A DNA stretch of 64,000 nt from Neptuniibacter sp048548695 (GTDB taxonomy: Bacteria; Pseudomonadota; Gammaproteobacteria; Pseudomonadales; Balneatricaceae), in the NCBI RefSeq assembly GCF_048548695.1, contig NZ_JBLYIF010000001.1. One strand, written 5' to 3'. Shown in pieces: positions 50,102 to 58,167 of this stretch. The notes under the pieces are model-generated. The model saw only the letters and a program-made list of their open reading frames with translations. It searched no databases and was not told where the DNA came from. The number at the start of each line of letters is the position of its first letter. Positions within the stretch are counted from its first letter, which is position 1. Position numbers and translations under genes: made by a program.

Positions 50102-51586
50102 ATGAAACCAATGAACTTTGCTGTCAGCCTGCTAGCCTTTGCGGTGGCACAGGCTGCGACTGCCGGTACTGAACCTTATTTCACACCATTGACCAGTTCT
50201 GCTCTGGTGGGTGAAGCCAATGACCAGGGCGAAATGCAGGCACCCTTTGTTGCTCCTGAAGGATTGCAGTTCAAAAACCTGAACAGTCTGCACGAAGTAG
50301 AAACCTATCTGAATCAGTCGGTACAGCGGGTACCGGGTCTGGGCACTGGCGCATCCATGTTCGATATGCTGGCTTATTCAGAAGATGGCAAACAGATTTT
50401 TATCCCCCATGAAACCTCCATTGGTGCCGGGGTCTCCCGTTACGACATCGAAAACGATGTCACTGAACTGCTGTTTGCGGGCGATCAGCGCGGTGCAGAA
50501 GGTGACTGGAGTTTTGACTTTGGTGCCTTCGATCCGGCGCGTCTGTCACCAAACGGCACCCTGTGGCTGGCGGAAGAGTGGTCCGGTACCGGCCGTGTAG
50601 TGGAGATCCTTGACCCGCTGGCAGCAGCACCGCTGAACCCACAGGCGGATATGCGTGGCAACTGGCGTGTACTGACTTCCATCCCACGGGTGTCACATGA
50701 AGGCATTGGCTTTTCTAAAATGGATGACAATAAAACCATCTATTTTGTTGATGAAGACCGCTCCGGTTCTATCTACAAGATCGTGTTGAATACCGCAGGT
50801 GATTACGTTGCCGGTGGTCAGGTATTTGTACTGGCGGTTGATGCGTTTGATGGTGATGCCGCACAGCGTTGGGACCGTGCGCCGAATATCGGCCTGACCC
50901 GCACAGGTCATGCAACCTGGGTGGCGATTACCGATGAGAACGGTAACGATCTGCCAGACGTGACCAATCCATACGATAACTCTGAAACCGGTTCCAGCCG
51001 TCCGGGCCGTGTCGCTGCAGATGATGTTAACGCGACGCCATTTGGCCGTCCGGAAGATGTCGAAGTCGGCACGCTGGCCTCTGGTAACGAAGTGCTGTAT
51101 TTCACTGCGACCTCTGAACAGGCGGTATATTCCGTAGAGATGCTGCCGGGTGGTGATGCGATGGTGCGTGAATTCGCCAGCGAAGCGAACACGGCGAAAA
51201 ACCTTGGTTTCCCTGGCACTACGGGGGTACTCAACTCACCGGATAACCTGGCACAGGATGCTCTGGGCAATATCTACATCATTGAAGATGCGCCAAATAG
51301 CAGCAGCACCGGTGGTGATACCTGGTTTGTACGCGACCTGGATAACGACGGTGTTGCAGAATCCCTAGATCATTTCATGAGCCTGCGGGTGCGCGGTTCA
51401 GAAGCTACCGGAATGGTGTTCAATCCGGTGAAACCCACCGAGTTTGCCATTGCTGTACAGCATCCGGCTTCTACCAATCTGGATGATGTCCCTGGTGGCT
51501 TCGGTGACGCGGTTTGGCAGGTGAAACTGAAAAACAACGGCTTGAACAAAGACTTTGTGAAAGCGTTGAAAGACACTAAAAAGTAA
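50102..51586 (+). CDS. secreted PhoX-like (DUF839) beta-propeller protein
   Basis: A 494-aa exported protein. Signal peptide MKPMNFAVSLLAFAVAQAATA, cleavage near AATA-G. The body has repeated blades and matches the PhoX/DUF839 type: SRPGRVAADDVNATPFGRPEDVEV, VLYFTATSEQAVYSVEM, NSPDNLAQDALGNIYIIEDAP, RDLDNDGVAES. Some relatives are calcium/iron phosphatases; here the metal-ligand set cannot be confirmed, so phosphatase activity is only possible. GGAGAAG lies seven bases before the ATG. A strong terminator ends the unit. Confidence 0.82.
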   Translation: MKPMNFAVSLLAFAVAQAATAGTEPYFTPLTSSALVGEANDQGEMQAPFVAPEGLQFKNLNSLHEVETYLNQSVQRVPGLGTGASMFDMLAYSEDGKQIFIPHETSIGAGVSRYDIENDVTELLFAGDQRGAEGDWSFDFGAFDPARLSPNGTLWLAEEWSGTGRVVEILDPLAAAPLNPQADMRGNWRVLTSIPRVSHEGIGFSKMDDNKTIYFVDEDRSGSIYKIVLNTAGDYVAGGQVFVLAVDAFDGDAAQRWDRAPNIGLTRTGHATWVAITDENGNDLPDVTNPYDNSETGSSRPGRVAADDVNATPFGRPEDVEVGTLASGNEVLYFTATSEQAVYSVEMLPGGDAMVREFASEANTAKNLGFPGTTGVLNSPDNLAQDALGNIYIIEDAPNSSSTGGDTWFVRDLDNDGVAESLDHFMSLRVRGSEATGMVFNPVKPTEFAIAVQHPASTNLDDVPGGFGDAVWQVKLKNNGLNKDFVKALKDTKK

Positions 51587-51617
51587 GCCATAGGCTACTT
51601 TAATAGTTGTACCATCG

Positions 51618-51667
51618 CGGCAATCTGGCTGAACCGTCTCTACCCTCAGCCAGATTGCCGTTTTTTA
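51618..51667 (+). terminator. terminator after PhoX-like gene
   Basis: CGGCAATCTGGCTGA and TCAGCCAGATTGCCG form a perfect 15-bp stem around a 13-base loop, followed by six T. Very strong. Confidence 0.95.
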
Positions 51668-51692
51668 TTGGCCAGGCGAGGGTTCGTTCTGG

Positions 51693-51989
51693 TCAGGGTT
51701 GCCAGCCATACAGACGTAAGCTGATACGCCCGCGCGCAATCTCGATCCCTTCTGCCAGTAAGCGTTGCTTCTGTTCTCGATAGGCTGCTGAGTCAGCCGG
51801 AAAGCTGATCCTCCCCTGAGCGTTAATCACCCGATGCCAGGGCAGTTGGCTCTGTTCCGGTAGTTGGCTGAGACAGCGTCCCACAGCCCGGGCCTGACCG
51901 GGAAATCCAGCCAATTTGGCCAGTTGGCCGTAGGTGGCTACCTTGCCGGAAGGTATCAGACTGACGACCTGCCAGATCGCTTGTTGCAT
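51693..51989 (-). CDS. alkyltransferase-like protein (ATL)
   Basis: A 98-aa protein of the MGMT C-terminal domain family. The usual active-site motif PCHRV is PWHRVI here (Trp51), so the acceptor cysteine is absent. Such proteins bind alkylated guanine and flag it for nucleotide excision repair rather than repairing it. The helix-turn-helix VATYGQLAKLAG and the Arg finger region GQARAVGRCL are present. An upstream GTG (52013) would add eight residues; ATG 51989 fits the family start better. Confidence 0.88.
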   Translation of the reverse strand: MQQAIWQVVSLIPSGKVATYGQLAKLAGFPGQARAVGRCLSQLPEQSQLPWHRVINAQGRISFPADSAAYREQKQRLLAEGIEIARGRISLRLYGWQP

Positions 51990-52092
51990 AGCCTGAATCT
52001 GCACGCAAAACACCTATTACTCAGGACAGGGGAGGTGATAATACCAGAGTAAAATGCTAGGGTATCTCTATCACCGATTGAATAAGATTATT

Positions 52093-53559
52093 ATGCATAC
52101 CCTCGACACCCTGTCATTTGATAATAGCTATACCCAACTGCCAGAGCACTTCTTCCAGCGGGTAAAACCAACACCGCTGACAGACCCATACCTAATCAGC
52201 CTGAATACCGAAGTGGCGCAGTGGTTGGACCTTGACCCCTGTGCGTTAAAACCGGATCGGCTGGCGGAAATCTTTTCGGGTCAGGCCAGTTTGCCCGGCG
52301 CTGATCCTATCGCCATGAAATACACGGGCCACCAGTTTGGGGTGTATAACCCGGATCTTGGCGATGGTCGTGGTGTACTGCTGGGTGAAGTGATCAATGA
52401 AGCAGGGGAGCGGCTGGATCTGCACCTGAAAGGCGCCGGTAAAACGCCGTTCTCCCGCTTTGGAGATGGTCGTGCGGTGCTGCGTTCCAGCATTCGTGAA
52501 TATCTGGTGAGTGAAGCGATGCACGGTCTGGGAATTCCTACCACCCGGGCACTCTGTCTGGTCGGCAGTAAACAACTGGCGATGCGTGATGGCGGCATGG
52601 AACCTTGCGCCACGGTGCTGCGGGTCACTCCCTGTCATGTGCGCTTTGGCCACTTTGAGTACTTCTATTACAGCCGTCGCCATGATGATCTGAAAATTCT
52701 GGCGGACTACTGTTTGGAAAGGTACTTCTCTGATTGTCTTGAGCAGGACAACCCTTATCTGGCGATGTTACAGGTAATCATTCGCCGTACCGCTAAGCTG
52801 GTGGCTCAGTGGCAGGCGTATGGTTTTGTGCATGCAGTACTGAATACCGACAATATGTCGCTGATTGGTGAAACCTTCGACTACGGCCCGTTCAGTTTTA
52901 TGGACACCTATAAGCCAGACACCATCAGCAATCAGAATGATCACAAGGGCCGCTATGCGTTTTCTCAGCAGCCTGCTGTGGTGCACTGGAACCTTGCCTG
53001 TCTGGCGCAAACTCTGCTAACGCTGGTCGATAAGGATGCGCTGGTTAAGGCACTGGATGGCTATCCTGCGCTCTACGAAGTTGCGTTTCTTGAACAGATG
53101 CGTGGCCGTCTGGGTCTGGCGCAGGCCGAGGAGCAGGATACGCAGCTGGTGGATGACCTGCTGCAGCTGTTCACTGAACAGGCGGTAGATATGAACCGTT
53201 TCTTCCGCCGGTTGGCCGAGTTTGATGGTAGTGAGGCCAGTCTGACCAAACTGATGGAGTTGCTGCGTAACCCAGCGGCGATCAATGACTGGTTACTGCG
53301 TTACGAGCACCGGTTGCAGCGCGAAGACCAACCCGCAGCGCAGCGGGCTGAGCAGATGAACAAGATCAATCCCGAGTTCGTCCTGCGTAATTACATGGCA
53401 CAGGAGGCGATCCGTACCGCCACCGACGGTGATTTTACCCTGGTCAATGACCTGCTGGCGTTGCTACGCAAGCCGATGCAGCCGAATAAGCAGTTTGCCT
53501 ATTATGCCGAAAGTCCGCCGGATTGGGCTGGGGCGATCTGCCTGACCTGCTCTTCCTGA
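52093..53559 (+). CDS. selO: protein adenylyltransferase SelO
   Basis: Pseudokinase-fold AMPylator of 488 aa (E. coli YdiU 478). Recognised segments: MKYTGHQFGVYNPDLGDGRG, LHLKGAGKTPFSRFGDGRA, GIPTTRALCLVGS, and HAVLNTDNMSLIGETFDYG with metal-binding Asn and Asp. The C-terminus ends CLTCSS, the position of the CxxU/CxxC motif of the family; here Cys. It transfers AMP to Ser/Thr/Tyr of target proteins, in relation to redox stress. ATG 52093 fits the family start; ATG 52054 adds 13 residues. Confidence 0.94.
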   Translation: MHTLDTLSFDNSYTQLPEHFFQRVKPTPLTDPYLISLNTEVAQWLDLDPCALKPDRLAEIFSGQASLPGADPIAMKYTGHQFGVYNPDLGDGRGVLLGEVINEAGERLDLHLKGAGKTPFSRFGDGRAVLRSSIREYLVSEAMHGLGIPTTRALCLVGSKQLAMRDGGMEPCATVLRVTPCHVRFGHFEYFYYSRRHDDLKILADYCLERYFSDCLEQDNPYLAMLQVIIRRTAKLVAQWQAYGFVHAVLNTDNMSLIGETFDYGPFSFMDTYKPDTISNQNDHKGRYAFSQQPAVVHWNLACLAQTLLTLVDKDALVKALDGYPALYEVAFLEQMRGRLGLAQAEEQDTQLVDDLLQLFTEQAVDMNRFFRRLAEFDGSEASLTKLMELLRNPAAINDWLLRYEHRLQREDQPAAQRAEQMNKINPEFVLRNYMAQEAIRTATDGDFTLVNDLLALLRKPMQPNKQFAYYAESPPDWAGAICLTCSS

Positions 53560-53646
53560 TCCGCCTTGCAGCGAACAAACCCGGCACAGATCGGTTAAGT
53601 AGTCTTTACTCTAAGCTCCTAACAATAATTAATAGGAAGCAAGATC

Positions 53647-54006
53647 ATGAGCGGAACTCTATTTGACAGATTGGGCGGTGAAGCCGGCATTCGCAGCATT
53701 GCCAGCGATGTGGTAGATCTGCACTGCGCCAATCCCCTGATAGCGGCACGGTTTAAAAATTCCGATGTTGGTCAGCTGAAACAGCTGGCAGGGGATTTCT
53801 TTATCACCGGTAGCGGTGGACCACAAATCTATCAGGGTAAGGAGATGGCGGTAGCCCACCAGAACATGAATATCAGTGACAATGAGTTTATGACCGTGGT
53901 TGACGATGCCATGGCCGCACTGGATAAAAATGGCCACGGCGATGCCGTAAAAGCTGAAGTGTTATATATCTTCTACAGTCTGCGACCCGAGGTGGTCGGC
54001 ATTTAA
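53647..54006 (+). CDS. group 1 truncated hemoglobin
   Basis: A 119-aa globin of the truncated group 1 (TrHbN) type, beginning MSGTLFDRLGGEAGIRSIASD. The proximal heme ligand is His71 in AVAHQNMNISDNEF. Members bind oxygen and scavenge nitric oxide. It follows selO by 87 bp in the same direction. Confidence 0.92.
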   Translation: MSGTLFDRLGGEAGIRSIASDVVDLHCANPLIAARFKNSDVGQLKQLAGDFFITGSGGPQIYQGKEMAVAHQNMNISDNEFMTVVDDAMAALDKNGHGDAVKAEVLYIFYSLRPEVVGI

Positions 54007-54028
54007 CGCAACGCAACTACCCCATGCT

Positions 54029-54349
54029 TTAATGTATGCGGTGGGGTTGCAGGTGCAGGGCGATCACCTGCCGTCCCAACGTGACAACCCTGCCGGTATA
54101 GCGTTCTTCGCCGGTAGATGAGAACTCAAAATTGTACGCCCGCCAGAACCGTATCCGACCTTGATTATCCCGTTTCAGCCAGATGGCCCGCAAACTGATA
54201 CTCTCATCCAGAAACTGTAGGTCCAGTTCGCGGCAATGCTTACTGGTATGGCGCAGGGCGATCTCTTTTACCTGCTGCGACTGCCACCAGTGCAGAATCA
54301 TCAGGGCCATCAATGTCAGCCAGAACAGGGCTGTCAGATCGATATACAT
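54029..54349 (-). CDS. DUF3301 protein
   Basis: A 106-aa protein with one N-terminal helix (TALFWLTLMALMILHWW) and a soluble domain with RELDLQFLDESISLRAIWL and RFWRAYNFEFSSTGEERY. These fit DUF3301. The function is unknown. It converges with the hemoglobin gene. Confidence 0.88.
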   Translation of the reverse strand: MYIDLTALFWLTLMALMILHWWQSQQVKEIALRHTSKHCRELDLQFLDESISLRAIWLKRDNQGRIRFWRAYNFEFSSTGEERYTGRVVTLGRQVIALHLQPHRIH

Positions 54350-54451
54350 GGGTCTGTTTTTATAACCTGTGATTGTTTATGCTGAACGGCAGTATGCCAT
54401 CGCAATCGCGCGAAGGGTATCATCAGATTACGTTCATCCGGAGAGTGGCAG

Positions 54452-55168
54452 ATGTCAACACTGGTCAGTTTTTTCAGCGCTAACTGGTTGAACCTTCTCG
54501 CTTTGCTCTGGTTCCTGACCTGCTTTAAGGGGTATATGTTTTACGCCCGCAAGCGCAGCTATGATACGCCCTGTCTGGCCAGCCTGCTGCATATGTACCG
54601 TCATGAATGGATGCTGCGCATGCTGACCCGTGAGGTACGTATTGCTGATACTACCGCTATCGCCAACCTGGAGCGGGGGGTGTCCTTTTTTGCCTCCACC
54701 ACCATGCTGATACTGGCCGGTCTGATGACCATTCTTGGCTCCACCCAGAAAGCGATCGATGTGGTGGCCGACCTGCCGTTTGTCTATCCCGCCACCCGTG
54801 CCGAGTGGGAACTGAAAGTGCTGGTGCTGATTGTGCTGTTTATCTATGCCTTCTTTAAATTCACCTGGAGCCTGCGTCAGTATGGTTTTGTTTCCATAAT
54901 GATCGGTGGTGCGCCATTGCCCACCGAAGCGGTGAGCGAAGAGCAGGCCAATGCTCACGCCGGGCGTATCGCCAAGATGACCTCTATGGCGGCTAATAAC
55001 TTCAATATAGGCTTGCGCAGTTACTACTTTGCCATCGCGGTGCTGGGCTGGTTTATCAATCCCTGGTTCTTTATGGCACTGACCGGCGGGGTGGTATTTA
55101 TCCTCTACCGGCGTGAGTTTAAATCCTCGACCCTGAAAACTCTGATGATGAGTCAGGGTCAATTATGA
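54452..55168 (+). CDS. DUF599 membrane protein
   Basis: A 238-aa membrane protein with four main helices. DUF599 signatures: ANLERGVSFFASTTMLILAG and FTWSLRQYGFVSIMIGGAP. The function is unknown. It is divergent from the DUF3301 gene and precedes htpG by about 110 bp. Confidence 0.88.
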   Translation: MSTLVSFFSANWLNLLALLWFLTCFKGYMFYARKRSYDTPCLASLLHMYRHEWMLRMLTREVRIADTTAIANLERGVSFFASTTMLILAGLMTILGSTQKAIDVVADLPFVYPATRAEWELKVLVLIVLFIYAFFKFTWSLRQYGFVSIMIGGAPLPTEAVSEEQANAHAGRIAKMTSMAANNFNIGLRSYYFAIAVLGWFINPWFFMALTGGVVFILYRREFKSSTLKTLMMSQGQL

Positions 55169-55277
55169 ACCTGAACGGTTGAAATCCAATTTAACGTCCT
55201 CATATCGACACTATCCGTTGAGCCGCTCTGTAGCAGGGCGGCCGTGTTCAACAATCAATCAAGATGGATAAGTGTTG

Positions 55278-57206
55278 ATGACCACCGAAACCCGTACCGA
55301 AACCCATGGTTTTCAGACTGAAGTGAAGCAGCTGCTTCACCTGATGATTCATTCCCTGTACTCCAACAAGGATATCTTTCTGCGTGAGCTGATCTCCAAC
55401 GCCTCAGATGCGGCCGAAAAACTGCGTTTTGCTGCGCTGTCGAATGGTGATCTGTATGAGAATGACGGTGATCTGAAGATCCAGATCAGCTTTAATAAAG
55501 ACGCCAAAACCCTGACCATCGAAGACAACGGCATCGGCATGAGCCGTGACGAAGTGATCGAGCATCTGGGCACCATCGCCAAGTCAGGCACCGCCCAGTT
55601 CCTGTCACAGATGACCGGCGACCAGACCAAAGACAGCCAGTTGATCGGCCAGTTTGGTGTGGGTTTTTACTCTTCCTTTATCGTTGCCAGCAAGGTTGAA
55701 GTCTTCACCCGTAAAGCGGGTGTCAGCGTTGCCGAAGGTGTCCACTGGAGCTCGGAAGGCGAAGGTGAATTTGACATCAGTGATGTGGAAAAAGCCGGTC
55801 GCGGTACCCGCATCGTATTGCACCTGAAAGAGGGTGAAGAGAGTTTTGCCGATGGCTTTGCTTTGCGTGGCCTGGTGCGTAAATACTCTGACCATATCGC
55901 CATTCCAGTGATTATGGAGAAAGAGCCAACGCCGGAATTTGATGACGAAGGCAACCCGAAAGAGCCGGAAAAAGACGCGCAGCCGGAAGATGAAACCGTT
56001 AACAGTGCGACGGCCCTGTGGACGCGTAACAAGTCCGATGTGACTGAAGAAGAGTATCAGGAGTTCTACAAGCATGTGTCCCACGACTTCAGCGACCCGC
56101 TGACCTGGGCGCACAATCAGGTAGAAGGCACCCAGGAATACACCAGCCTGCTGTACGTGCCGGGTCGGGCTCCGTTTGATCTGTGGAACCGTGAAGCACC
56201 CCGCGGTCTGAAACTGTATATCCAGCGTGTCTTCATCATGGATCAGGCAGATCAGTTCCTGCCATTGTATCTGCGCTTTATCAAAGGTGTGATCGACTCC
56301 AAAGACCTGTCCCTTAACGTGTCCCGTGAGATTCTGCAGAAAGACGCCAACGTCGATAAACTGCGCAGCGCACTGACTAAACGTGTCCTGGATATGCTGA
56401 CCAAACTGGCTAAGAAGGGCGGCGAGAAATACGCAGTTTTCTGGAAAGAGTTCGGTCAGGTACTGAAAGAAGGCCCGGCAGAGGACTACAGTAACCGCGA
56501 GAAGATCCTCAAGCTGATGCGTTTTGCTTCTACTCAGACTGGCAATGCCGAGCAGAGCGTAGGTCTGGATGATTACATCAGCCGCATGCAGGAAGGTCAG
56601 GACAAGATCTATTACGTCGTGTCCGATAGCTACAATGCGGCGAAGAGCAGTCCGCACTTGGAGATCTTCCGTAAGAAAGGGATCGAAGTACTGCTGCTGA
56701 CCGACCGTATCGATGACTGGATGATGAGCCAGGTGCACGAATACGACGGCAAGCATTTCCAGGACATCACCAAAGGTGAGCTGGATCTGGATAAAACCGA
56801 TTCCGAAGAGGAAAAACAGGCCCGTGAAGAAGCCGAAAAAGAGCTGTCTTCACTGGTGGAACGCCTGCAGAAAGTACTGGAAGATAAAGTCTCTGGGGTA
56901 CGCCTGACCCACCGTCTGACCGACTCACCGGCCTGTCTGGTACTGGGTGAATATGACATGGGCATGCAGATGCGCCAGATTATGGAAGCTGCTGGCCAGC
57001 CGGTACCGGAAAACAAACCAACCTTCGAGATCAACCCGGAACATCCGTTGATCCAGAAACTGGACCACGAATCCGATGAAGACCGCTTTGCCGATCTGGC
57101 ACAGGTACTGTTTGATCAGGCGGGTCTGGCTGCCGGTGGGCAGTTGGAAGACCCGGCGTCTTATGTCAGCCGTTTGAACAAACTGTTGCTGGAACTGAGT
57201 GCGTAA
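55278..57206 (+). CDS. htpG: chaperone HtpG (Hsp90)
   Basis: Bacterial Hsp90 of 642 aa (E. coli 624). ATP-lid and N-box residues are seen in LRELISNASDAAEKLR, DNGIGMSRDEV and GQFGVGFYS. The middle domain has the catalytic Arg region LNVSREILQ. The charged stretch DEGNPKEPEKDAQPEDE near 220-240 is slightly longer than in E. coli. ATG 55278 is preferred over a GTG two codons earlier. No heat-shock promoter was recognised upstream. A terminator follows. Confidence 0.97.
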   Translation: MTTETRTETHGFQTEVKQLLHLMIHSLYSNKDIFLRELISNASDAAEKLRFAALSNGDLYENDGDLKIQISFNKDAKTLTIEDNGIGMSRDEVIEHLGTIAKSGTAQFLSQMTGDQTKDSQLIGQFGVGFYSSFIVASKVEVFTRKAGVSVAEGVHWSSEGEGEFDISDVEKAGRGTRIVLHLKEGEESFADGFALRGLVRKYSDHIAIPVIMEKEPTPEFDDEGNPKEPEKDAQPEDETVNSATALWTRNKSDVTEEEYQEFYKHVSHDFSDPLTWAHNQVEGTQEYTSLLYVPGRAPFDLWNREAPRGLKLYIQRVFIMDQADQFLPLYLRFIKGVIDSKDLSLNVSREILQKDANVDKLRSALTKRVLDMLTKLAKKGGEKYAVFWKEFGQVLKEGPAEDYSNREKILKLMRFASTQTGNAEQSVGLDDYISRMQEGQDKIYYVVSDSYNAAKSSPHLEIFRKKGIEVLLLTDRIDDWMMSQVHEYDGKHFQDITKGELDLDKTDSEEEKQAREEAEKELSSLVERLQKVLEDKVSGVRLTHRLTDSPACLVLGEYDMGMQMRQIMEAAGQPVPENKPTFEINPEHPLIQKLDHESDEDRFADLAQVLFDQAGLAAGGQLEDPASYVSRLNKLLLELSA

Positions 57207-57246
57207 TAGGTTTTATCGGTAAGCTTTACCGATATAAGCTAAGAAG

Positions 57247-57284
57247 AAAGGGCGATGGCTGGGGCTGTCGCCCTTTTTTATTTT
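57247..57284 (+). terminator. terminator of htpG
   Basis: AAAGGGCGA...TCGCCCTTTT around GGCTGGGGCTG, followed by a T-run. Ends htpG. Confidence 0.9.
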
Positions 57285-57308
57285 TTGGTTTTCGCCATCT
57301 GGGGGCGA

Positions 57309-57340
57309 GTTAAGACCTTTGGGCGCCCAAAGGTCTTAAC
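57309..57340. repeat. perfect 32-bp palindrome
   Basis: GTTAAGACCTTTGGGC followed directly by its exact reverse complement, with no central spacer. No T-run follows. It lies 25 bp after the htpG terminator, so it is not needed for termination. Confidence 0.9.
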
Positions 57341-57544
57341 AATCTAAAACCGCCCCGGCAGCTTGGTGGGTTACGCCAACTTCCTGCGGGCTTCAGCAGC
57401 AAGGCGGGCGAAAAACTAGTAAACAGTTCGCCCTCTGTCGTGTGGTTCCTTCCAGTCCTCGGCTTCGCAGATAGGGTTAGTGGTGCCAGTTTTTGGTGGT
57501 GTGCTTATTGCTGATTTATTGGGGTGTGGCACTGATAGTTACCC

Positions 57545-57571
57545 CAGCTCCGTAGCCGAGCAACGGAGCTG
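57545..57571. repeat. 9-bp inverted repeat
   Basis: CAGCTCCGT, 9-base loop, ACGGAGCTG. The CTCCG/CGGAG arms and the A-rich sequence after it resemble the inverted repeat at 40921-40948. Confidence 0.6.
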
Positions 57572-57766
57572 AAACCGGATCAGGCGGCCGCTTTGTTTGA
57601 GCGAGGCGAGTTACGGTCGTCACGTTTTAACCGAGTAGCACCAGGCACAATCTCAAGTCGGCAGCTTACAAGTTGACACCATATTGCCGCTGGAAACAGA
57701 ACTAAAAATAGTTCAGTATCAGAATATTATGGAAAGTGGGTTGTGAAATACTGATCACAACCTGCA

Positions 57767-57885
57767 CAAAAACACGCATGCTTGTTTTCAATGGAGGAAA
57801 ATGGCTGTGTCATCTACTTTATCGATTAAATACAGTCACTTAGCTTCTTGTCTCTGGGCCTTGGCTTGAGCAAAAACACGCATGC
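57767..57885. repeat. pair of 15-bp direct repeats
   Basis: CAAAAACACGCATGC occurs at 57767-57781 and again at 57871-57885, 104 bp apart, just downstream of the toxin gene. Exact copies. They may mark a short duplication or the footprint of an excised element. Confidence 0.75.
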
Positions 57886-57912
57886 ATGGAATTAAAATGT
57901 TATGAGCTTTGC

Positions 57913-58167
57913 TCAGTAGTGGTATCGCAGCTGTGCGATGAGCATGGAGTCTTGATGAATTTTATAAACAATTCGATGCTCGTCGTTAATGCGCCGAGAC
58001 CAGTATCCGGAAAGGGCATGCCGCAAAGGCTCGGGTTTGCCAATGCCTTCGTATGGCTCCCTCTGAATCTCTTTGATAAGCGTATTAATACGTTTAAGTA
58101 TCTGCTTATCCGTTTTTTGCCAGGACAGGTAGTCTTCCCGTGCCTTCTCTGCAAAAACTAATGTCAC
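57913..58167 (-). CDS. yoeB: YoeB toxin, mRNA interferase, without intact antitoxin
   Basis: An 84-aa RelE-fold endoribonuclease, the same length as E. coli YoeB. It reads MTLVFAEKAREDYLSW at the start and RYHY at the end. All residues expected for catalysis are kept at the E. coli positions: Glu46 (KPEPL), Arg65 (NDEHR), His83 and Tyr84. It cuts mRNA on the ribosome. The start is GTG 58167. In normal loci yefM lies immediately before yoeB and overlaps it; here only a few codons resembling a YefM end are seen, and the divergent esterase gene occupies the space. Confidence 0.88.
   Translation of the reverse strand: MTLVFAEKAREDYLSWQKTDKQILKRINTLIKEIQREPYEGIGKPEPLRHALSGYWSRRINDEHRIVYKIHQDSMLIAQLRYHY

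Larger units (their letters stand above)
57285..57912. other. gene-free region with palindromes and short direct repeats
   Basis: About 630 bp after the htpG terminator hold no convincing gene on either strand. It includes a perfect 32-bp palindrome (57309-57340), an inverted repeat CAGCTCCGT/ACGGAGCTG (57545-57571) and a 15-bp direct repeat (57767-57781 and 57871-57885). It lies downstream of the YoeB toxin. It looks like accumulated mobile or repeat DNA. Confidence 0.65.

Noticed and set aside
55605..56756. 383-codon open frame antisense to htpG
   Set aside because: Mirror of a highly conserved chaperone gene; no ribosome site and no known product. Same reasoning applies to long antisense frames within gltA, sdhA, sucB and lpd.
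57285..57912. Integron attC sites around the toxin gene
   Set aside because: TTAACAA-like strings and direct repeats suggested attC, but no GTTRRRY/RYYYAAC core pair fits and no integrase is present.
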